From: Chryseobacterium tructae
GTDB lineage: Bacteria; Bacteroidota; Bacteroidia; Flavobacteriales; Weeksellaceae
Reading direction: 5' to 3'
Length of the DNA stretch: 64,000 nucleotides
Assembly (NCBI RefSeq): GCF_030409875.1
Contig: NZ_JAUFQR010000001.1
Location: 3,596,001 to 3,660,000 of the forward strand
Made by a program: the position numbers and the translations under genes. The notes under the pieces are model-generated. The model was given only the letters and a program-made list of their open reading frames with translations. It made no database searches and had not been told where the DNA came from. Below, piece after piece: positions 1-10,348 of this stretch; position 1 is the stretch's first letter; each line of letters starts with the position of its first letter.

Positions 1-1302
1 CTCTTTAAGTGCCTGATAAAAAGCATTGTCTCCCAAGATCCATTTTACCATTCTTAAAATATAACCTCCTTTAGCATAAGATAATCTGCTGTCAAAAATT
101 CTATTTTCATTATTAAGTTCCGCATCCGGAACATAAATAGTCCCTCCTACACTACTGGTAATATAGTTAATTTGACCATTCAGATAATTCATGAACTCAC
201 TATTGGTCATGATCAACTTTTCATTGGCTAAGTGCTCTCCAAAAGTAGCAAAACCTTCATTCAGCCATATATCATTCCATTTTCCACAAGTGACTTTATC
301 TCCAAACCACTGATGAGTAAGTTCATGAGCAATAAGACCTTTAGTCCATCCACTCATGGAAGACATGGTCTGATGCTCCATTCCTCCTCCATTCAGGTAT
401 TCCATATGTCCATATTTTTCATTACGGAAAGGATAAAGGCCGAAATAGGTTTCAAAAGTCTCCATTATTTGTTTTGTCCATTCAATAGTGGAGACCTTAA
501 CTGGATCTCCAGCTGTTCCCGGATAAATATAATTAACAAATGGAAATGGAGGATTTCCGATTGTAGAATTTTGCTTAGCAAAATTGGTAATAGATAATGC
601 TATAAGATAAGCCGCAGTAGGATACATCGTCCTCCAAAAGGTAAGCTTCGTCCCGGTAGTTGGCGATATGATTTCAGACATTAGTTTTCCATTAGCTGCA
701 ACACTATATTGAGAAGGTGTCGTAATTTTAAAATCAAATCTTTCAATCTTATCATTCAGACTTTGTTTGGTTGGAAACCAATCTTGTGCTCCATAAGGTT
801 CACTTAAGGTAGAAAAAACGGGGATTCCGGCTCCTTGAGTTCCTACCATAACCGTATTATCTGATGGGTCTGGAGAGCCTGAATAATGAATAGTCAATGA
901 GTCCAGAGTGCTTGCAGAAATAGAAGTTGGAAAATCTATTTTAATTTCTTTAGTAGGCAACTGTTGAAACGGAATACTGTTTCCATGGTATTGTACCTGA
1001 GAAACCGTCAGAATATTGGAAAGATCAAAATAAATACTTCCCATGTTTTGATTCGTTTTAAAATGAGAAGTCACAGATCCTGATACAGAATTAACAGCAG
1101 GATTAATATTTAAATCCATCCTTTGATACTGTAGATCATAATTCAGAGTATTAGGGTTGATATTCCCGACTGGCATTTTCTTGGCAAAAGATTTCATTTC
1201 TTTTTTCACCAAACCTTTCATTTCGATATTATGATCCTGTTTTTGGCCATAAACCTGCTGAGTGATCAAAAAACTCAGCATCAGAAGGTACATTTTTTTC
1301 AT
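1..1302 (-). CDS. M1 family aminopeptidase, C-terminus beyond window
   Basis: Zinc-dependent aminopeptidase of the M1 (gluzincin) family, predicted secreted. The frame is open from the ATG at 1302 to the window edge, about 434 codons. Residues 1-20 form a typical signal peptide. The gluzincin zinc site HELTHQWF lies near residue 326, and the third ligand follows in NEGFATFGE about 20 residues on. The exopeptidase signature is present as GGGMEHQ (GxMEN-like) just upstream. M1 enzymes are usually 600-850 residues, so roughly the last third or more is missing. The neighbouring dacB is on the same strand, separated by a hairpin terminator, so this gene is probably transcribed on its own. Substrate preference cannot be read from the sequence. 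Confidence 0.9.
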   Translation of the reverse strand, partial: MKKMYLLMLSFLITQQVYGQKQDHNIEMKGLVKKEMKSFAKKMPVGNINPNTLNYDLQYQRMDLNINPAVNSVSGSVTSHFKTNQNMGSIYFDLSNILTVSQVQYHGNSIPFQQLPTKEIKIDFPTSISASTLDSLTIHYSGSPDPSDNTVMVGTQGAGIPVFSTLSEPYGAQDWFPTKQSLNDKIERFDFKITTPSQYSVAANGKLMSEIISPTTGTKLTFWRTMYPTAAYLIALSITNFAKQNSTIGNPPFPFVNYIYPGTAGDPVKVSTIEWTKQIMETFETYFGLYPFRNEKYGHMEYLNGGGMEHQTMSSMSGWTKGLIAHELTHQWFGDKVTCGKWNDIWLNEGFATFGEHLANEKLIMTNSEFMNYLNGQINYITSSVGGTIYVPDAELNNENRIFDSRLSYAKGGYILRMVKWILGDNAFYQALKE

Positions 1303-1334
1303 ATGCAGGGATATTGTATTCTTCAAATATAAAA

Positions 1335-1365
1335 AAAACCTCTTAATCATTGATTAAAAGGTTTT
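1335..1365 (-). terminator. Rho-independent terminator after dacB
   Basis: Near-perfect inverted repeat (AAAACCT.TTAATCA / TGATTAA.AGGTTTT, one mismatch) followed on the minus strand by a T-run. It sits 25 bp beyond the dacB stop and just upstream of the M1 gene. Confidence 0.75.
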
Positions 1366-1389
1366 TATAATATATAAAATAAACTGCTT

Positions 1390-2855
1390 CTAAAGATCCA
1401 GCGCTGGTTCAAGAATCTTCTCCATTCTTTTCTTCACCATATCCACTGATCCTGAGTAATTATTAACCATCAAAGAGAAAACTAACGTTTTACCGGAATT
1501 GGTTTTCAGATACCCAGCCAATGTCTTCACTTTATTTAAAGTTCCCGTTTTTGCAAAAACCTGTCCGTTTCCAGTTCCAAGGAACATTCTTTTCAATGTT
1601 CCAGACTGTCCGCCAATAGGTAAAGACGTCAAATAAGATCTGTAATATTTTTCATCCATTAAAGAAGTCAAAAACTTCACCTGAGAAATTGGAGTTACAT
1701 TATTACTTCTTGAAAGCCCGCTTCCGTCTATATAATTCAGACCCAACATATCAAACCGGCGTCTTTCAAATGCTCAGTCACTACCATTCTTCCTGATTCG
1801 GATGTTTGATCACCCAATCTCTGAAATCCAACTGTCTTTAACAACGCTTCTGCTAATGAATTATCACTATGCTGATTGGTATAATAAATAATATCACCTA
1901 AAGTTGGAGATTTGTATACAGAGATCATTTTTCTATTCTCTGGCGCCGCATCTGTCATTTTAGGAAGTACTTTTCCGGTAACAGCAATTCCACTTTTTAC
2001 CAGACTGGTTCTGAAAGAATTGGCCAGGTAAGCTGGTGCATCTGGAAGTTTTGTTGTTAAAACCCCATCTCCATCGTATTTTTCAGCATACACCATCTGA
2101 TGAGCATAGGGTGAAACATAGAAGTATTTCTTTTCTGTGGAGAAACCTGATTTCTTAACAATCAATTTTTCATTAGCCGGGTTAATAGCACGAGTTGTTC
2201 CTGCAGGCAGATAGTAATTATTGCTTTCTAGCCATACAACATTTTCCGGAAGCATTGCAATATTGCCTTTGAAAAGCGCTGTCTGAATAATAATATCACC
2301 ATTTACCTTTCTGATTCCCTCACGTGAAAGTCCACCTATGAAATCTGAAATAATGTCTCTGTAAGATCCTGCTCCTGCTTTATTGGTACCCAAAGATGGA
2401 TCTCCACTTCCAACCACATACAGGTTTCCATTGAGAGTTCCGTTTTCATCCACCGTTCCTGAATACTCCAATTGAGTGTTCCAACGATAGTTCTCTCCTA
2501 GCAGGTTTAATGCTGTTTCTGTAGTCAGTAATTTTGTAGTAGAAGCTGGCACTAACGGAGTGCTTTCATTGTACGAAGAGATTACTTTCTTCGTTTTCGG
2601 GTCATACACCACGAATCCCCACGTTGCATTTTTCAGCACAGGATCCGCCATCATTGTGTTTACATTAATGTCTACAAGTTCTTTAGCCGACAAAACGCTT
2701 CTCTCCATCGAGCTCGCTGGCGACGGAAGGTTTAAGCTGTTTTTCTGATTGTCGTAATTTTGAGAGTAAAGAACAGTAGAAACGGTAGATTGCGCCAGGA
2801 AAAGACCGGAAGCCAACACCGCTGCACTTGAAATATATTTTCTGAAATTTACCAT
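1390..2855 (-). CDS. dacB: D-alanyl-D-alanine carboxypeptidase/endopeptidase (PBP4 family), frameshifted
   Basis: Periplasmic penicillin-binding protein of the S13 family, which trims or cleaves peptidoglycan cross-links. Residues 1-25 are a signal peptide. All three active-site motifs are visible: SxxK as STTK at residues 105-108, SxN as SDN in QHSDNSLAE, and KTG in FAKTGTLNK. The reading frame breaks near 1753-1755: restoring one base (AAA to AAAA on the plus strand) joins ...LKDAGFD to MLGLNYIDGSGLS without loss, giving about 488 residues, the normal family length. The SDN motif lies before and KTG after the break, so the gene as written would be dead. I treat the break as a sequence error. 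It ends in a clear terminator and lies downstream of priA on the same strand with a 160-bp gap. Confidence 0.9.
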
Positions 2856-3015
2856 CTATCCTTTTTTTGTTCTATAGTTTGAGCCTATAAAAAATGATAA
2901 GTTAAATCATTCAATTAAAAAGCCAAACACTTAATCAACGACCAAAAGTAGAAATTATTGTTATAAAACGGATCACAGACGTCTTATAAAAGAGTGTAAA
3001 GTTTGTTAAAAATTG

Positions 3016-5463
3016 TTAAAAATCGACAAAAACATCCTTTTTAATGCTTTGGTAAGCAGTAATCTCATCGAATTCTTTCAAACTTATCAAAACCAAGCTT
3101 TTAAACTTTTCATAGTTTTTCCCACGGGGTAATTTTAATAAAATCTGGAATTGATATAAATTATTCAGCCTAGCGATCTGGGCTCTTTCTGGTCCTAAAA
3201 TACATTCTTCAGGAAGGTATTTTCTCAGAATAGATCCTAAAAACTGAGAGGCACGATCTACTTTATCATCTCTTCGATGTTTCAGTTCGATCATAATCAG
3301 CTTGGTAAACGGCGGATAATGGAATTTCTGACGTTCAGTAAGGATATATTTATAAATCTTCGCCGGATTATTCATCTTTATCAGCTGGAATACAGAATGA
3401 TCCGGATTATAGGTTTGAATCAAAATTTTTCCTTTCCCAGAAGTCCTCCCTGCTCTTCCAGACACTTGTGTGATCAACTGGTATGCTCGTTCTTCCGCTC
3501 TGAAATCCTGAACATATAATAAGGAATCAGCTTTAGGAATGGCCACCAATTCTATGTGGTCAAAATCAAGTCCCTTGGAAATCATCTGTGTTCCTACCAC
3601 AATATCGGTTTCCCCGTCTTCAATTTTTTCATACAGCTTTTCGTAGGCAAACTTCTTACGCATTGAATCTACATCCATTCTGTCCACCTCATTTTCAGGA
3701 AAGAGTTTGGAAACTTCTTCATGAATCTGTTCTACCCCTACTCCTCTTTCATTCAAATTTTCAGAATTACATTTCGGACAGGTTCGAGGTTTTGAAGCTC
3801 TTTGACCGCAATAGTGGCATTTCATTTCATTGGCCGCTTTATGATACGTCATGACTACATCACAATTGGAGCAATAATTAACATACCCACAGGTTTCACA
3901 CTCTATAACATTGGCATATCCACGTCTGTTATGAAGAACGATGGCCTGGTTCTTTTCATCAATGGTATGCTTAATAGCGTCAATAAGCCTTGTCGAAAAA
4001 TTTCCGGATACGTTTTTAGATTCCTGAGCTTCTTTGAAATTAATCAGTTCATATTCAGGCAAGTTAACATTCCCGAACCTTTCGTTCAGGAAGATGTATT
4101 TCATTTTATCTTTTCTGGCTCTGTAATAGCTTTCAACAGAAGGTGTTGCTGAGCCCAGAATAACTCCAGATTTATATAAACCACCCAGCACCAATGCCGC
4201 ATCTTTGGCATTAAAGTAAGGAGTAACTTCTCTTGGCTTATAGGCGGAATCATGTTCTTCATCTACCACAATCAATCCTAAGTTCTGATACGGTAAAAAC
4301 AAGGCATTTCTAGTTCCTACAAGAATTTGGATATCATTCTGCTTTATTCTACGCCATACTTCTACCCTTTCAAAATCTGTCAGTTTCTGATGGTAAAAGC
4401 CTAACTGTCTGCCATATTTTTTTTCAAGTCTTTGGGTAATCTGCTTAGTCAAAGAAATTTCAGGAAGTAAAAACAAAACATTCTTTCCTTCCCGGATGCA
4501 TTCTTCAATTTTCTCTAAATAAATATGGGTCTTTCCTGATGATGTTACGCCATGAAGCAGTACATTTTTTCCTTCTTCAAAAGCTTCATCAATCTCTGAT
4601 TTTGCAATTTTCTGTTCCTCAGACAGCTCTTCGATCTCTTCAATTTCACCTTCATAACTTTCAATCCTATCTTTCTGCATATAGTATTCTTCAACAAGGC
4701 CTTTGTCTGCCAATGCCTTGAAATGAGAACTTCCAAAATAGCCGTCTTCAAATAATTCGGCTTTTTTAATATGAAGATCAGGTTTTTCAGTCTGTTTTTC
4801 CAAAATCAGGAGGAACAGATCTTTCTGTTTAGGGGCTTTATTAAGTTTTAAAAGAATTTCGGTAAGATTCTGATTGCTTAAAACGCTATCATTGATTCTT
4901 ACATAAGCAACCTCTTTAGCTTTATATTTTTCTGCAATTTTCTCATCAATCTCAATATACTGAAGATCAATCAGAGAATTGATGGTTTTAATAATTTCTT
5001 TCTTAGGAATAAATGCTTCAATATCTGTAAGATTAACTAGTTGTCTTACTTCCAGTGCCTGAATCAAATACATTTCATTGACATCCAGATTTTCAAAGTC
5101 AACAACTATTCCTGGTTTTAATTTTAAATACGTCTCACTTTCCAGTTTTAATGAAGATGGAAAAGCCAATCTGTAAATTTCGCCAAGGTTACACAGGTAA
5201 TAATCGGAAAGCCAGTTCCAGAAACGGATCTGTTCTTCCGGAAGAATTGGTTTTTCGTCCAAAATACTGATGACATCCTTTGCTACAAAGTTATCCGGAG
5301 CATTGTCATGAAGTTCCAAAACAATTCCGGTATAGATTTTCTTTCCACCAAAAGGTACTAACACCCGCATTCCCGGCTGAATTTCAGACATCAGTTCTTC
5401 CGGAACCTTATAGGTAAAGGATCCTTTTAAATTCAGCGGTAAAACAATTTGAGCGTATGACAA
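3016..5463 (-). CDS. priA: Primosomal replication restart helicase PriA
   Basis: 3'-5' DNA helicase that reloads the replisome at stalled forks. The 815-residue product is full length. The N-terminal 3'-DNA-binding domain (residues 1-110) is followed by a winged-helix region and two RecA-like lobes. Walker A is HGVTSSGKT near residue 305 and the Walker B/DEAH box is VVDEEHDSAY near 400. Eight cysteines in CxxC pairs (CETCGYVNYCSNC and later CHYCG, CPKC, about residues 520-565) form the two-zinc insertion that is diagnostic of PriA. The unbroken frame across 2.4 kb contrasts with the broken dacB next to it. It diverges from the TSUP gene at 5566. Confidence 0.97.
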   Translation of the reverse strand: MSYAQIVLPLNLKGSFTYKVPEELMSEIQPGMRVLVPFGGKKIYTGIVLELHDNAPDNFVAKDVISILDEKPILPEEQIRFWNWLSDYYLCNLGEIYRLAFPSSLKLESETYLKLKPGIVVDFENLDVNEMYLIQALEVRQLVNLTDIEAFIPKKEIIKTINSLIDLQYIEIDEKIAEKYKAKEVAYVRINDSVLSNQNLTEILLKLNKAPKQKDLFLLILEKQTEKPDLHIKKAELFEDGYFGSSHFKALADKGLVEEYYMQKDRIESYEGEIEEIEELSEEQKIAKSEIDEAFEEGKNVLLHGVTSSGKTHIYLEKIEECIREGKNVLFLLPEISLTKQITQRLEKKYGRQLGFYHQKLTDFERVEVWRRIKQNDIQILVGTRNALFLPYQNLGLIVVDEEHDSAYKPREVTPYFNAKDAALVLGGLYKSGVILGSATPSVESYYRARKDKMKYIFLNERFGNVNLPEYELINFKEAQESKNVSGNFSTRLIDAIKHTIDEKNQAIVLHNRRGYANVIECETCGYVNYCSNCDVVMTYHKAANEMKCHYCGQRASKPRTCPKCNSENLNERGVGVEQIHEEVSKLFPENEVDRMDVDSMRKKFAYEKLYEKIEDGETDIVVGTQMISKGLDFDHIELVAIPKADSLLYVQDFRAEERAYQLITQVSGRAGRTSGKGKILIQTYNPDHSVFQLIKMNNPAKIYKYILTERQKFHYPPFTKLIMIELKHRRDDKVDRASQFLGSILRKYLPEECILGPERAQIARLNNLYQFQILLKLPRGKNYEKFKSLVLISLKEFDEITAYQSIKKDVFVDF

Positions 5464-5565
5464 GGGAAATATTTAAAGTGTAAAATTAGATTTTTCTGAA
5501 GAGAACTGCAATTTTTTGTTAATGATTACACCTATTTTGTCTTATCTTTATTTACCATTTTTTTC

Positions 5566-6315
5566 ATGGAAAATTATATTTTATTATTTTTGATAGGACT
5601 TATAGCGGGTGCTCTGAACGCGGCAGCCGGTGGTGGATCATTCATTACTTTTCCCGCTTTTATTTATGCGGGTGTTCCTCCGATTCAGGCTAATGCCTCC
5701 AGTACGGTAGCATTATTTCCCGGCAGTTTAGCCAGTGCCTGGAAATTCAAAGAGTACATTCAGCCTTTTCCCAATATTTCAATAGTAGCAATGATTATTT
5801 TTACTCTTTTGGGGGGATGTGCAGGAGGTTTGCTTCTTTTATATACACCATCAGGGGATTTTAAGCTAATTGTTCCATGGCTTCTTTTATTAGGTTCTCT
5901 CGCATTTGCATTTGGAAAACAAGCCGGCAACTGGCTTAGAAAAAGAATTAAGATTGGTTCCGGATTGGTTTTAGGTGCTCAGTTTATTTTAGGAATATAT
6001 GGCGGTTATTTTGGTGGCGCAGTAGGAATTATGATGATGGCTGTATGGTCATTATTCGGTTTATCAGACATTAAAATCATTAATGCTAATAAAACACTTT
6101 TTACAGGAATAGCCAATGCTGCGGCCGTTATCTTATTTATTTTAGCAGATAAAATATACTGGCCGGAAACCTGTACCATGATGGCTGCTACCATTCTAGG
6201 CGGATATTTTGGTGCACATTTTACCAAAAAACTTGATCCGGTCAAGTTAAGAACCGGAATTATATTCTTCAATTTTCTGATCACCATCGTTTTCTTTATA
6301 AAAACTTTTTTTTAG
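5566..6315 (+). CDS. TSUP family (TauE/SafE) membrane transporter
   Basis: Inner-membrane permease of the TauE/SafE (TSUP) family, 249 residues with about eight hydrophobic segments. The family's repeated glycine-rich motif is seen at the N-terminus (GLIAGALNAAAGGGSF, residues 12-27) and again in the second half (YGGYFGGAVGIMMM). Members move sulfite, sulfoacetate, sulfonates or related organic anions. The substrate here is unknown. It diverges from priA and is convergent with the AEC transporter, with only about 14 bp between stop codons and no clear terminator. A second, distinct TSUP gene lies in the sulfur island at 19.8 kb. Confidence 0.88.
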   Translation: MENYILLFLIGLIAGALNAAAGGGSFITFPAFIYAGVPPIQANASSTVALFPGSLASAWKFKEYIQPFPNISIVAMIIFTLLGGCAGGLLLLYTPSGDFKLIVPWLLLLGSLAFAFGKQAGNWLRKRIKIGSGLVLGAQFILGIYGGYFGGAVGIMMMAVWSLFGLSDIKIINANKTLFTGIANAAAVILFILADKIYWPETCTMMAATILGGYFGAHFTKKLDPVKLRTGIIFFNFLITIVFFIKTFF

Positions 6316-6328
6316 CCGAAACCTATAT

Positions 6329-7237
6329 TTAGAATATAATATCTATTATCTCATACCACATCGCAGAGGTAAAAAACCCTACAATAATACTGACACCGAT
6401 GATCAGATTGGTGAGCTTTGTATTCAGCCTGAACTGTTCTGCAATAATACTTGAGGTTACCAATGTAGGCATCGCCGCTTCAAATATGGTAATTTTTGCC
6501 ACATCTCCTCTTATTCCCAATAATAAAGCCATTCCCAATACCATTGCCGGAGCCAGAATCAATTTATAAAGCATGGAAGCTGACATTTGAGGAATCAGTT
6601 TTTTCCACCCGTTAAACTTCAGCTGTAATCCAACTGAGAACAGGGCTAATGGACTTACGGTAGCAGCTAGTTTATCAAAAAGTGGTTCTGCAACGCTTAA
6701 ATCAACAAATTGAGATAACACCAATGCGGAAATACAACCTATTAATGGGGGAAATGTAATTAATCGTTTAAAAATAAATACAGCACTTACCTTTCCTGAT
6801 TTGCTTCCTCCTTTCACTGCGGCAATAATCCCTAATGTTGAAAGGGCAAAAAACATGGTTTGGTCACAAATAATGGCAATACTTAAAAGGCTTTCACCAT
6901 AAAAAGCACTGATCAAAGGGAATCCGATGAATGAGGTATTGCTGTACCCACTGGCCAGTTCTAAGGTACTTCTGGAACGTCTTGAATATCCCCTATTTTT
7001 ACTGTAAAACATTACATAAAAGAAACAGAATACAGAAACTAAGAAAGTGGCTGCAATTGGAAAAAGCATTTCCATTGTCCATTGTACCTTCGGCAGATAT
7101 TTGAATGAAACTGCCGGTAGAGCAAGATAAAGAATCCAGGTATTGATCCCCTTGTGGGCATCCGGGTGGATAGATTTTGTTGCTTTGAATATCATTCCTG
7201 CAATAATGCACACTGCAATCAGAACAAAATTTACCAT
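6329..7237 (-). CDS. AEC family (auxin efflux carrier-like) transporter
   Basis: Ten-helix bile acid/auxin carrier-fold permease. In bacteria these move malate, malonate or other small organic acids. The protein is 302 residues from the chosen ATG at 7237. An upstream in-frame ATG at 7339 would add 34 polar residues ahead of the first helix, with no family precedent that I know, so I prefer the start MVNFVLIAV. Hydrophobic segments run almost continuously, with the family's proline/asparagine-broken helix (GYSNTSFIGFPLI) in the middle. The substrate cannot be predicted. Confidence 0.85.
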   Translation of the reverse strand: MVNFVLIAVCIIAGMIFKATKSIHPDAHKGINTWILYLALPAVSFKYLPKVQWTMEMLFPIAATFLVSVFCFFYVMFYSKNRGYSRRSRSTLELASGYSNTSFIGFPLISAFYGESLLSIAIICDQTMFFALSTLGIIAAVKGGSKSGKVSAVFIFKRLITFPPLIGCISALVLSQFVDLSVAEPLFDKLAATVSPLALFSVGLQLKFNGWKKLIPQMSASMLYKLILAPAMVLGMALLLGIRGDVAKITIFEAAMPTLVTSSIIAEQFRLNTKLTNLIIGVSIIVGFFTSAMWYEIIDIIF

Positions 7238-7494
7238 AACTATAAAGAAATATGCTGCAAAGTTACGGCTGATTTTTGAGTTGGAAGGGTAAAATTTATC
7301 TTTTTTTGAGTAGAATTTCTGCCGATTCCGGATGTGCAACTAGAACAAATTCTTTCGCTATTCACACCTTATAGGTTTTCAGAAATCTATATGGTTTACT
7401 CTATTGTATATTCAATTTAAAATTATCTCGCTGATTGTTCAGATTTTTAATGACAATGATAAAAAATCATTCATAATTTATTCTGCTATTTTTT

Positions 7495-9972
7495 TTAAAA
7501 AGTATCAAATAAACTCATTACCTCAACCTTATCCAAAGATTTCGAAAGGGTAATTCTTTTTGAAGTACCTGGTAACAGATCGAAGAAGTTGTCACTGAAA
7601 TGAGTATCTCCGATAAGATATACATCTTTTGCCAACACATCTGTTGAGATTTCAATTTCTGTTGGGGATATCTTTTTAAGGACAATATTAGGTTTTGAAA
7701 GTTTCAGATCTTTAGGTCTTGCCGGAAAGAAAAGCTTCTCAGCTTTTATACCTTCACTGTCTGAACTTATTTTTAAAACCGCTTTAGATACATCAAATTT
7801 TGCCAGATCAGCTTTATTGATATTCAAAATTTTCTCACTTACATCAGCCTTTAGATCTCTGATGATATTGGACTTCCACAGTTGTTTTCCTTTAAAATCA
7901 ATGAGTTCAATTTTTAGATCAGCTTTTATCTCATTCAATACATCACTGACCAGATAGATTTCATAGCTTTTTTTGTTTTCTGCAACTGAAATTAACACAG
8001 GTTCAAAACTTCTTTTTACCTGATAGTGAAATGCTTTCCAATTTCCTAAATAATCAATAGATGACCATGAAACCACAGGCCAGCAATCATTGAGCTGCCA
8101 ATATAAAGTTCCCATATTATAAGGTTTTGCTCTACGATGAGCTTCTATCGCAATCTGCATACCTTTAGCCTGCAACAATTGAGAAACATAGTTGTATTTT
8201 ACAAAACCTGTTGGAATTTTATAATCACGCTTTATATATTCATTAATGATATCCCAACCTCTTGCATGTTTTTCATGAGCCTTAATGGTTGGATTCTTTA
8301 AGTCCAGATCAGCAACTCCTGAAAACATTGATTTGGTAGTTGCTAAAGTTGGCATTCCCTGAAAACCATATTCAGACATGAAACGGCCTACTTTTTCATT
8401 ATACATTTCGAAAGGTTGTTCTCCCCACCAAACGCCCCAATAATGAGAGTCACCTTCCGTAAGGCTTTCTTTATGCCCCCAGCCGATCGAGGGAGAGCTA
8501 GGCCAGTATTTATTTTTATCTGAAGTAAGATTTTCCTTCAATGTATTAGGAATCACTTCATGAAACAGCTTTTTATAATCTTTCCAAACTTGTAATGAAT
8601 CTGCTTTTGAATAGTTAAACTGCTTTTGGTATCCCCAGTTGACGATGGCCTCATCAACTTCATTATTTCCACACCATAACGCGATAGACGGATGATTTTG
8701 AAGTCTGTTGACCTGATCTTTTACTTCTTCTTTTACATTCTCTAAAAATTCCTGATCTGCCGGATAAAAACTTCCTGCGAACATAAAATCCTGCCACACT
8801 ATGATTCCGTTTTCATCACAAGCTTTATAAAATTCATCGTCTTCATAGATCCCGCCGCCCCAAATCCGGATCATATTCATATTGGCATCTTTGGCTGCCT
8901 TAATGAGTTTTTGATATTTTTCTTTGGTAATCCTTGGCGAGAAACTGTCAGCAGGTATCCAATTTGTTCCTTTGATGTATAAAGGATTTCCATTCAATTT
9001 AAAATAAAAAGATTTTCCCTTTTCATCTTTCTCCTGAATAAGTTCAATATCTCGTAAACCATACGTAACGTTGATATCACGAATGATTCGTCCTCCTTTC
9101 TTGTATAAGGAAATTTTTGTAGCATATACAGTAGGTTTTCCTCTTCCATTAGCCTCCCATTTCTTCGGATTTTTGATATTATAAGGAAGTCTAATTGTAT
9201 TAAAACCTTTATTAAGATGAAATTTATGCATTCCTCTGTTTAGGTTAAACCATGTAAAATACTCCCCCTCTTCTTCAACGAAAATGTTCATATTAAATGA
9301 TACCTGAGCCAAAGAATCAGTAAGTAACTTTTGTTCAACCTGAATATTCTTAACCTTTGCATTTCTCCAGAACTCCAGTTTTACATCCTTCCAGATTCCT
9401 GCTGTTACCAACCTAGGCCCCCAATCCCAACCAAACTGATACTGAGCCTTTCGTACAAAACTTCGCGGTGATTCAGGCAGAGTAAACGGAATTTTTTCAG
9501 CTAATTCTTTTCCTTCATTGACTGCAGATTTAAACTTTATCTGTAACAAATTTGTTCCTTGTTTCAAATATTCTTTCACAGGAATCTCCCATTTTCTGAA
9601 CATATTATCTGTCTTCTTCAGCAATTTTCCATTAAGATAAATCTCTGAAAAGGTATCTAATCCATTAAAAACAAGATCAGTATTATCGTAGTCAAATTCT
9701 TTGAATGAAATATCAAAATTGGTTTGATAATCCCAATCTTCATTTTCTACCCATTGCACTTTCTTTTCATTTTCGTCTTTAAAAGGGTCCGGAATAAGCT
9801 TATTGTTCATTAGATCCATGTGTACCGTTCCCGGTACTTTTGCAGGAAGCCAGTTTTTATCTTTTGAATTTTTGAACTGCCAGTTTTCAGAAGACAAGCT
9901 TCTTTCCGAATACTGAGCAAAAAGAATATTCTGAATGAGAAGAAAGACAAAAAGTAAATTTTTATGCATCAA
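7495..9972 (-). CDS. Beta-mannosidase (glycoside hydrolase family 2), exported
   Basis: Hydrolyses terminal beta-mannosyl residues such as the core Man-beta-GlcNAc of N-glycans or mannan fragments. The 825-residue product starts with a signal peptide (residues 1-20). An N-terminal GH2 jelly-roll domain (residues 25-200), an immunoglobulin-like domain and the TIM barrel follow. The catalytic acid/base is the Glu of WCGNNEVDE (near residue 435) and the nucleophile is the Glu of SEYGFQG (near residue 532). The tail is beta-rich. The start codon overlaps the end of the GxxExxY gene by 11 bp, which suggests coupled translation. It fits with the GH20 hexosaminidase and the glycosylasparaginase further along as a glycan-degradation set. 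Confidence 0.93.
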   Translation of the reverse strand: MMHKNLLFVFLLIQNILFAQYSERSLSSENWQFKNSKDKNWLPAKVPGTVHMDLMNNKLIPDPFKDENEKKVQWVENEDWDYQTNFDISFKEFDYDNTDLVFNGLDTFSEIYLNGKLLKKTDNMFRKWEIPVKEYLKQGTNLLQIKFKSAVNEGKELAEKIPFTLPESPRSFVRKAQYQFGWDWGPRLVTAGIWKDVKLEFWRNAKVKNIQVEQKLLTDSLAQVSFNMNIFVEEEGEYFTWFNLNRGMHKFHLNKGFNTIRLPYNIKNPKKWEANGRGKPTVYATKISLYKKGGRIIRDINVTYGLRDIELIQEKDEKGKSFYFKLNGNPLYIKGTNWIPADSFSPRITKEKYQKLIKAAKDANMNMIRIWGGGIYEDDEFYKACDENGIIVWQDFMFAGSFYPADQEFLENVKEEVKDQVNRLQNHPSIALWCGNNEVDEAIVNWGYQKQFNYSKADSLQVWKDYKKLFHEVIPNTLKENLTSDKNKYWPSSPSIGWGHKESLTEGDSHYWGVWWGEQPFEMYNEKVGRFMSEYGFQGMPTLATTKSMFSGVADLDLKNPTIKAHEKHARGWDIINEYIKRDYKIPTGFVKYNYVSQLLQAKGMQIAIEAHRRAKPYNMGTLYWQLNDCWPVVSWSSIDYLGNWKAFHYQVKRSFEPVLISVAENKKSYEIYLVSDVLNEIKADLKIELIDFKGKQLWKSNIIRDLKADVSEKILNINKADLAKFDVSKAVLKISSDSEGIKAEKLFFPARPKDLKLSKPNIVLKKISPTEIEISTDVLAKDVYLIGDTHFSDNFFDLLPGTSKRITLSKSLDKVEVMSLFDTF

Positions 9973-10348
9973 TAATTTTGTTTACAATTCTATGGATTCC
10001 GTATTTAATAAGTTCACTGTTAAAATTAATAAGAAGTCCGAGTTTTATATTCATTTGTTTTAAATAGGTCAAGACCTGAGACTTGAAAATAGGATGCAAT
10101 TCCAGTACAGATTTAACTTCAACAATTACCTTGTCTTCTACAATAAGATCAATTTTATAGGCATTTTCTATTAAAATTTCTTTGTATTGTAACGACAAAG
10201 GCACTTGTTGTTTTACATTAAGATTTAAAGTTCTTAATTCGTAAGCCAAAGCTACTTCATATGCATTTTCTAATAATCTAACCCCTAATTTTTTATGAAC
10301 TTCTATAGCAGCTCCTATTATCTTATAGGATAATTCGTTTTCGGTCAT
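9962..10348 (-). CDS. GxxExxY family protein (PD-(D/E)xK nuclease-like fold)
   Basis: Small protein of 128 residues belonging to the GxxExxY family, common in Bacteroidota and of unproven function. The defining motif is seen as LGVRLLENAYE (residues 21-31). Further on, IDLIVEDKVIVEVKS (about residues 67-81) matches the D...ExK core of PD-(D/E)xK nucleases, which is why a nuclease-like role is often suggested. Its 3' end overlaps the start of the beta-mannosidase gene by 11 bp, so the two are probably cotranscribed, although no functional link is obvious. Such genes often sit at genomic junctions, and repeat-rich DNA lies just upstream. Confidence 0.85.
   Translation of the reverse strand: MTENELSYKIIGAAIEVHKKLGVRLLENAYEVALAYELRTLNLNVKQQVPLSLQYKEILIENAYKIDLIVEDKVIVEVKSVLELHPIFKSQVLTYLKQMNIKLGLLINFNSELIKYGIHRIVNKIIDA

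Noticed and set aside
5464..5565. Riboswitch or leader RNA ahead of the TSUP gene
   Set aside because: The spacer is 100 bp, shared with priA, and contains no conserved riboswitch core or strong hairpin.
6006..6287. Antisense frame over the TSUP gene
   Set aside because: It is a shadow of the plus-strand gene, with no family features or start signal. Other antisense frames across the window were left out for the same reason.
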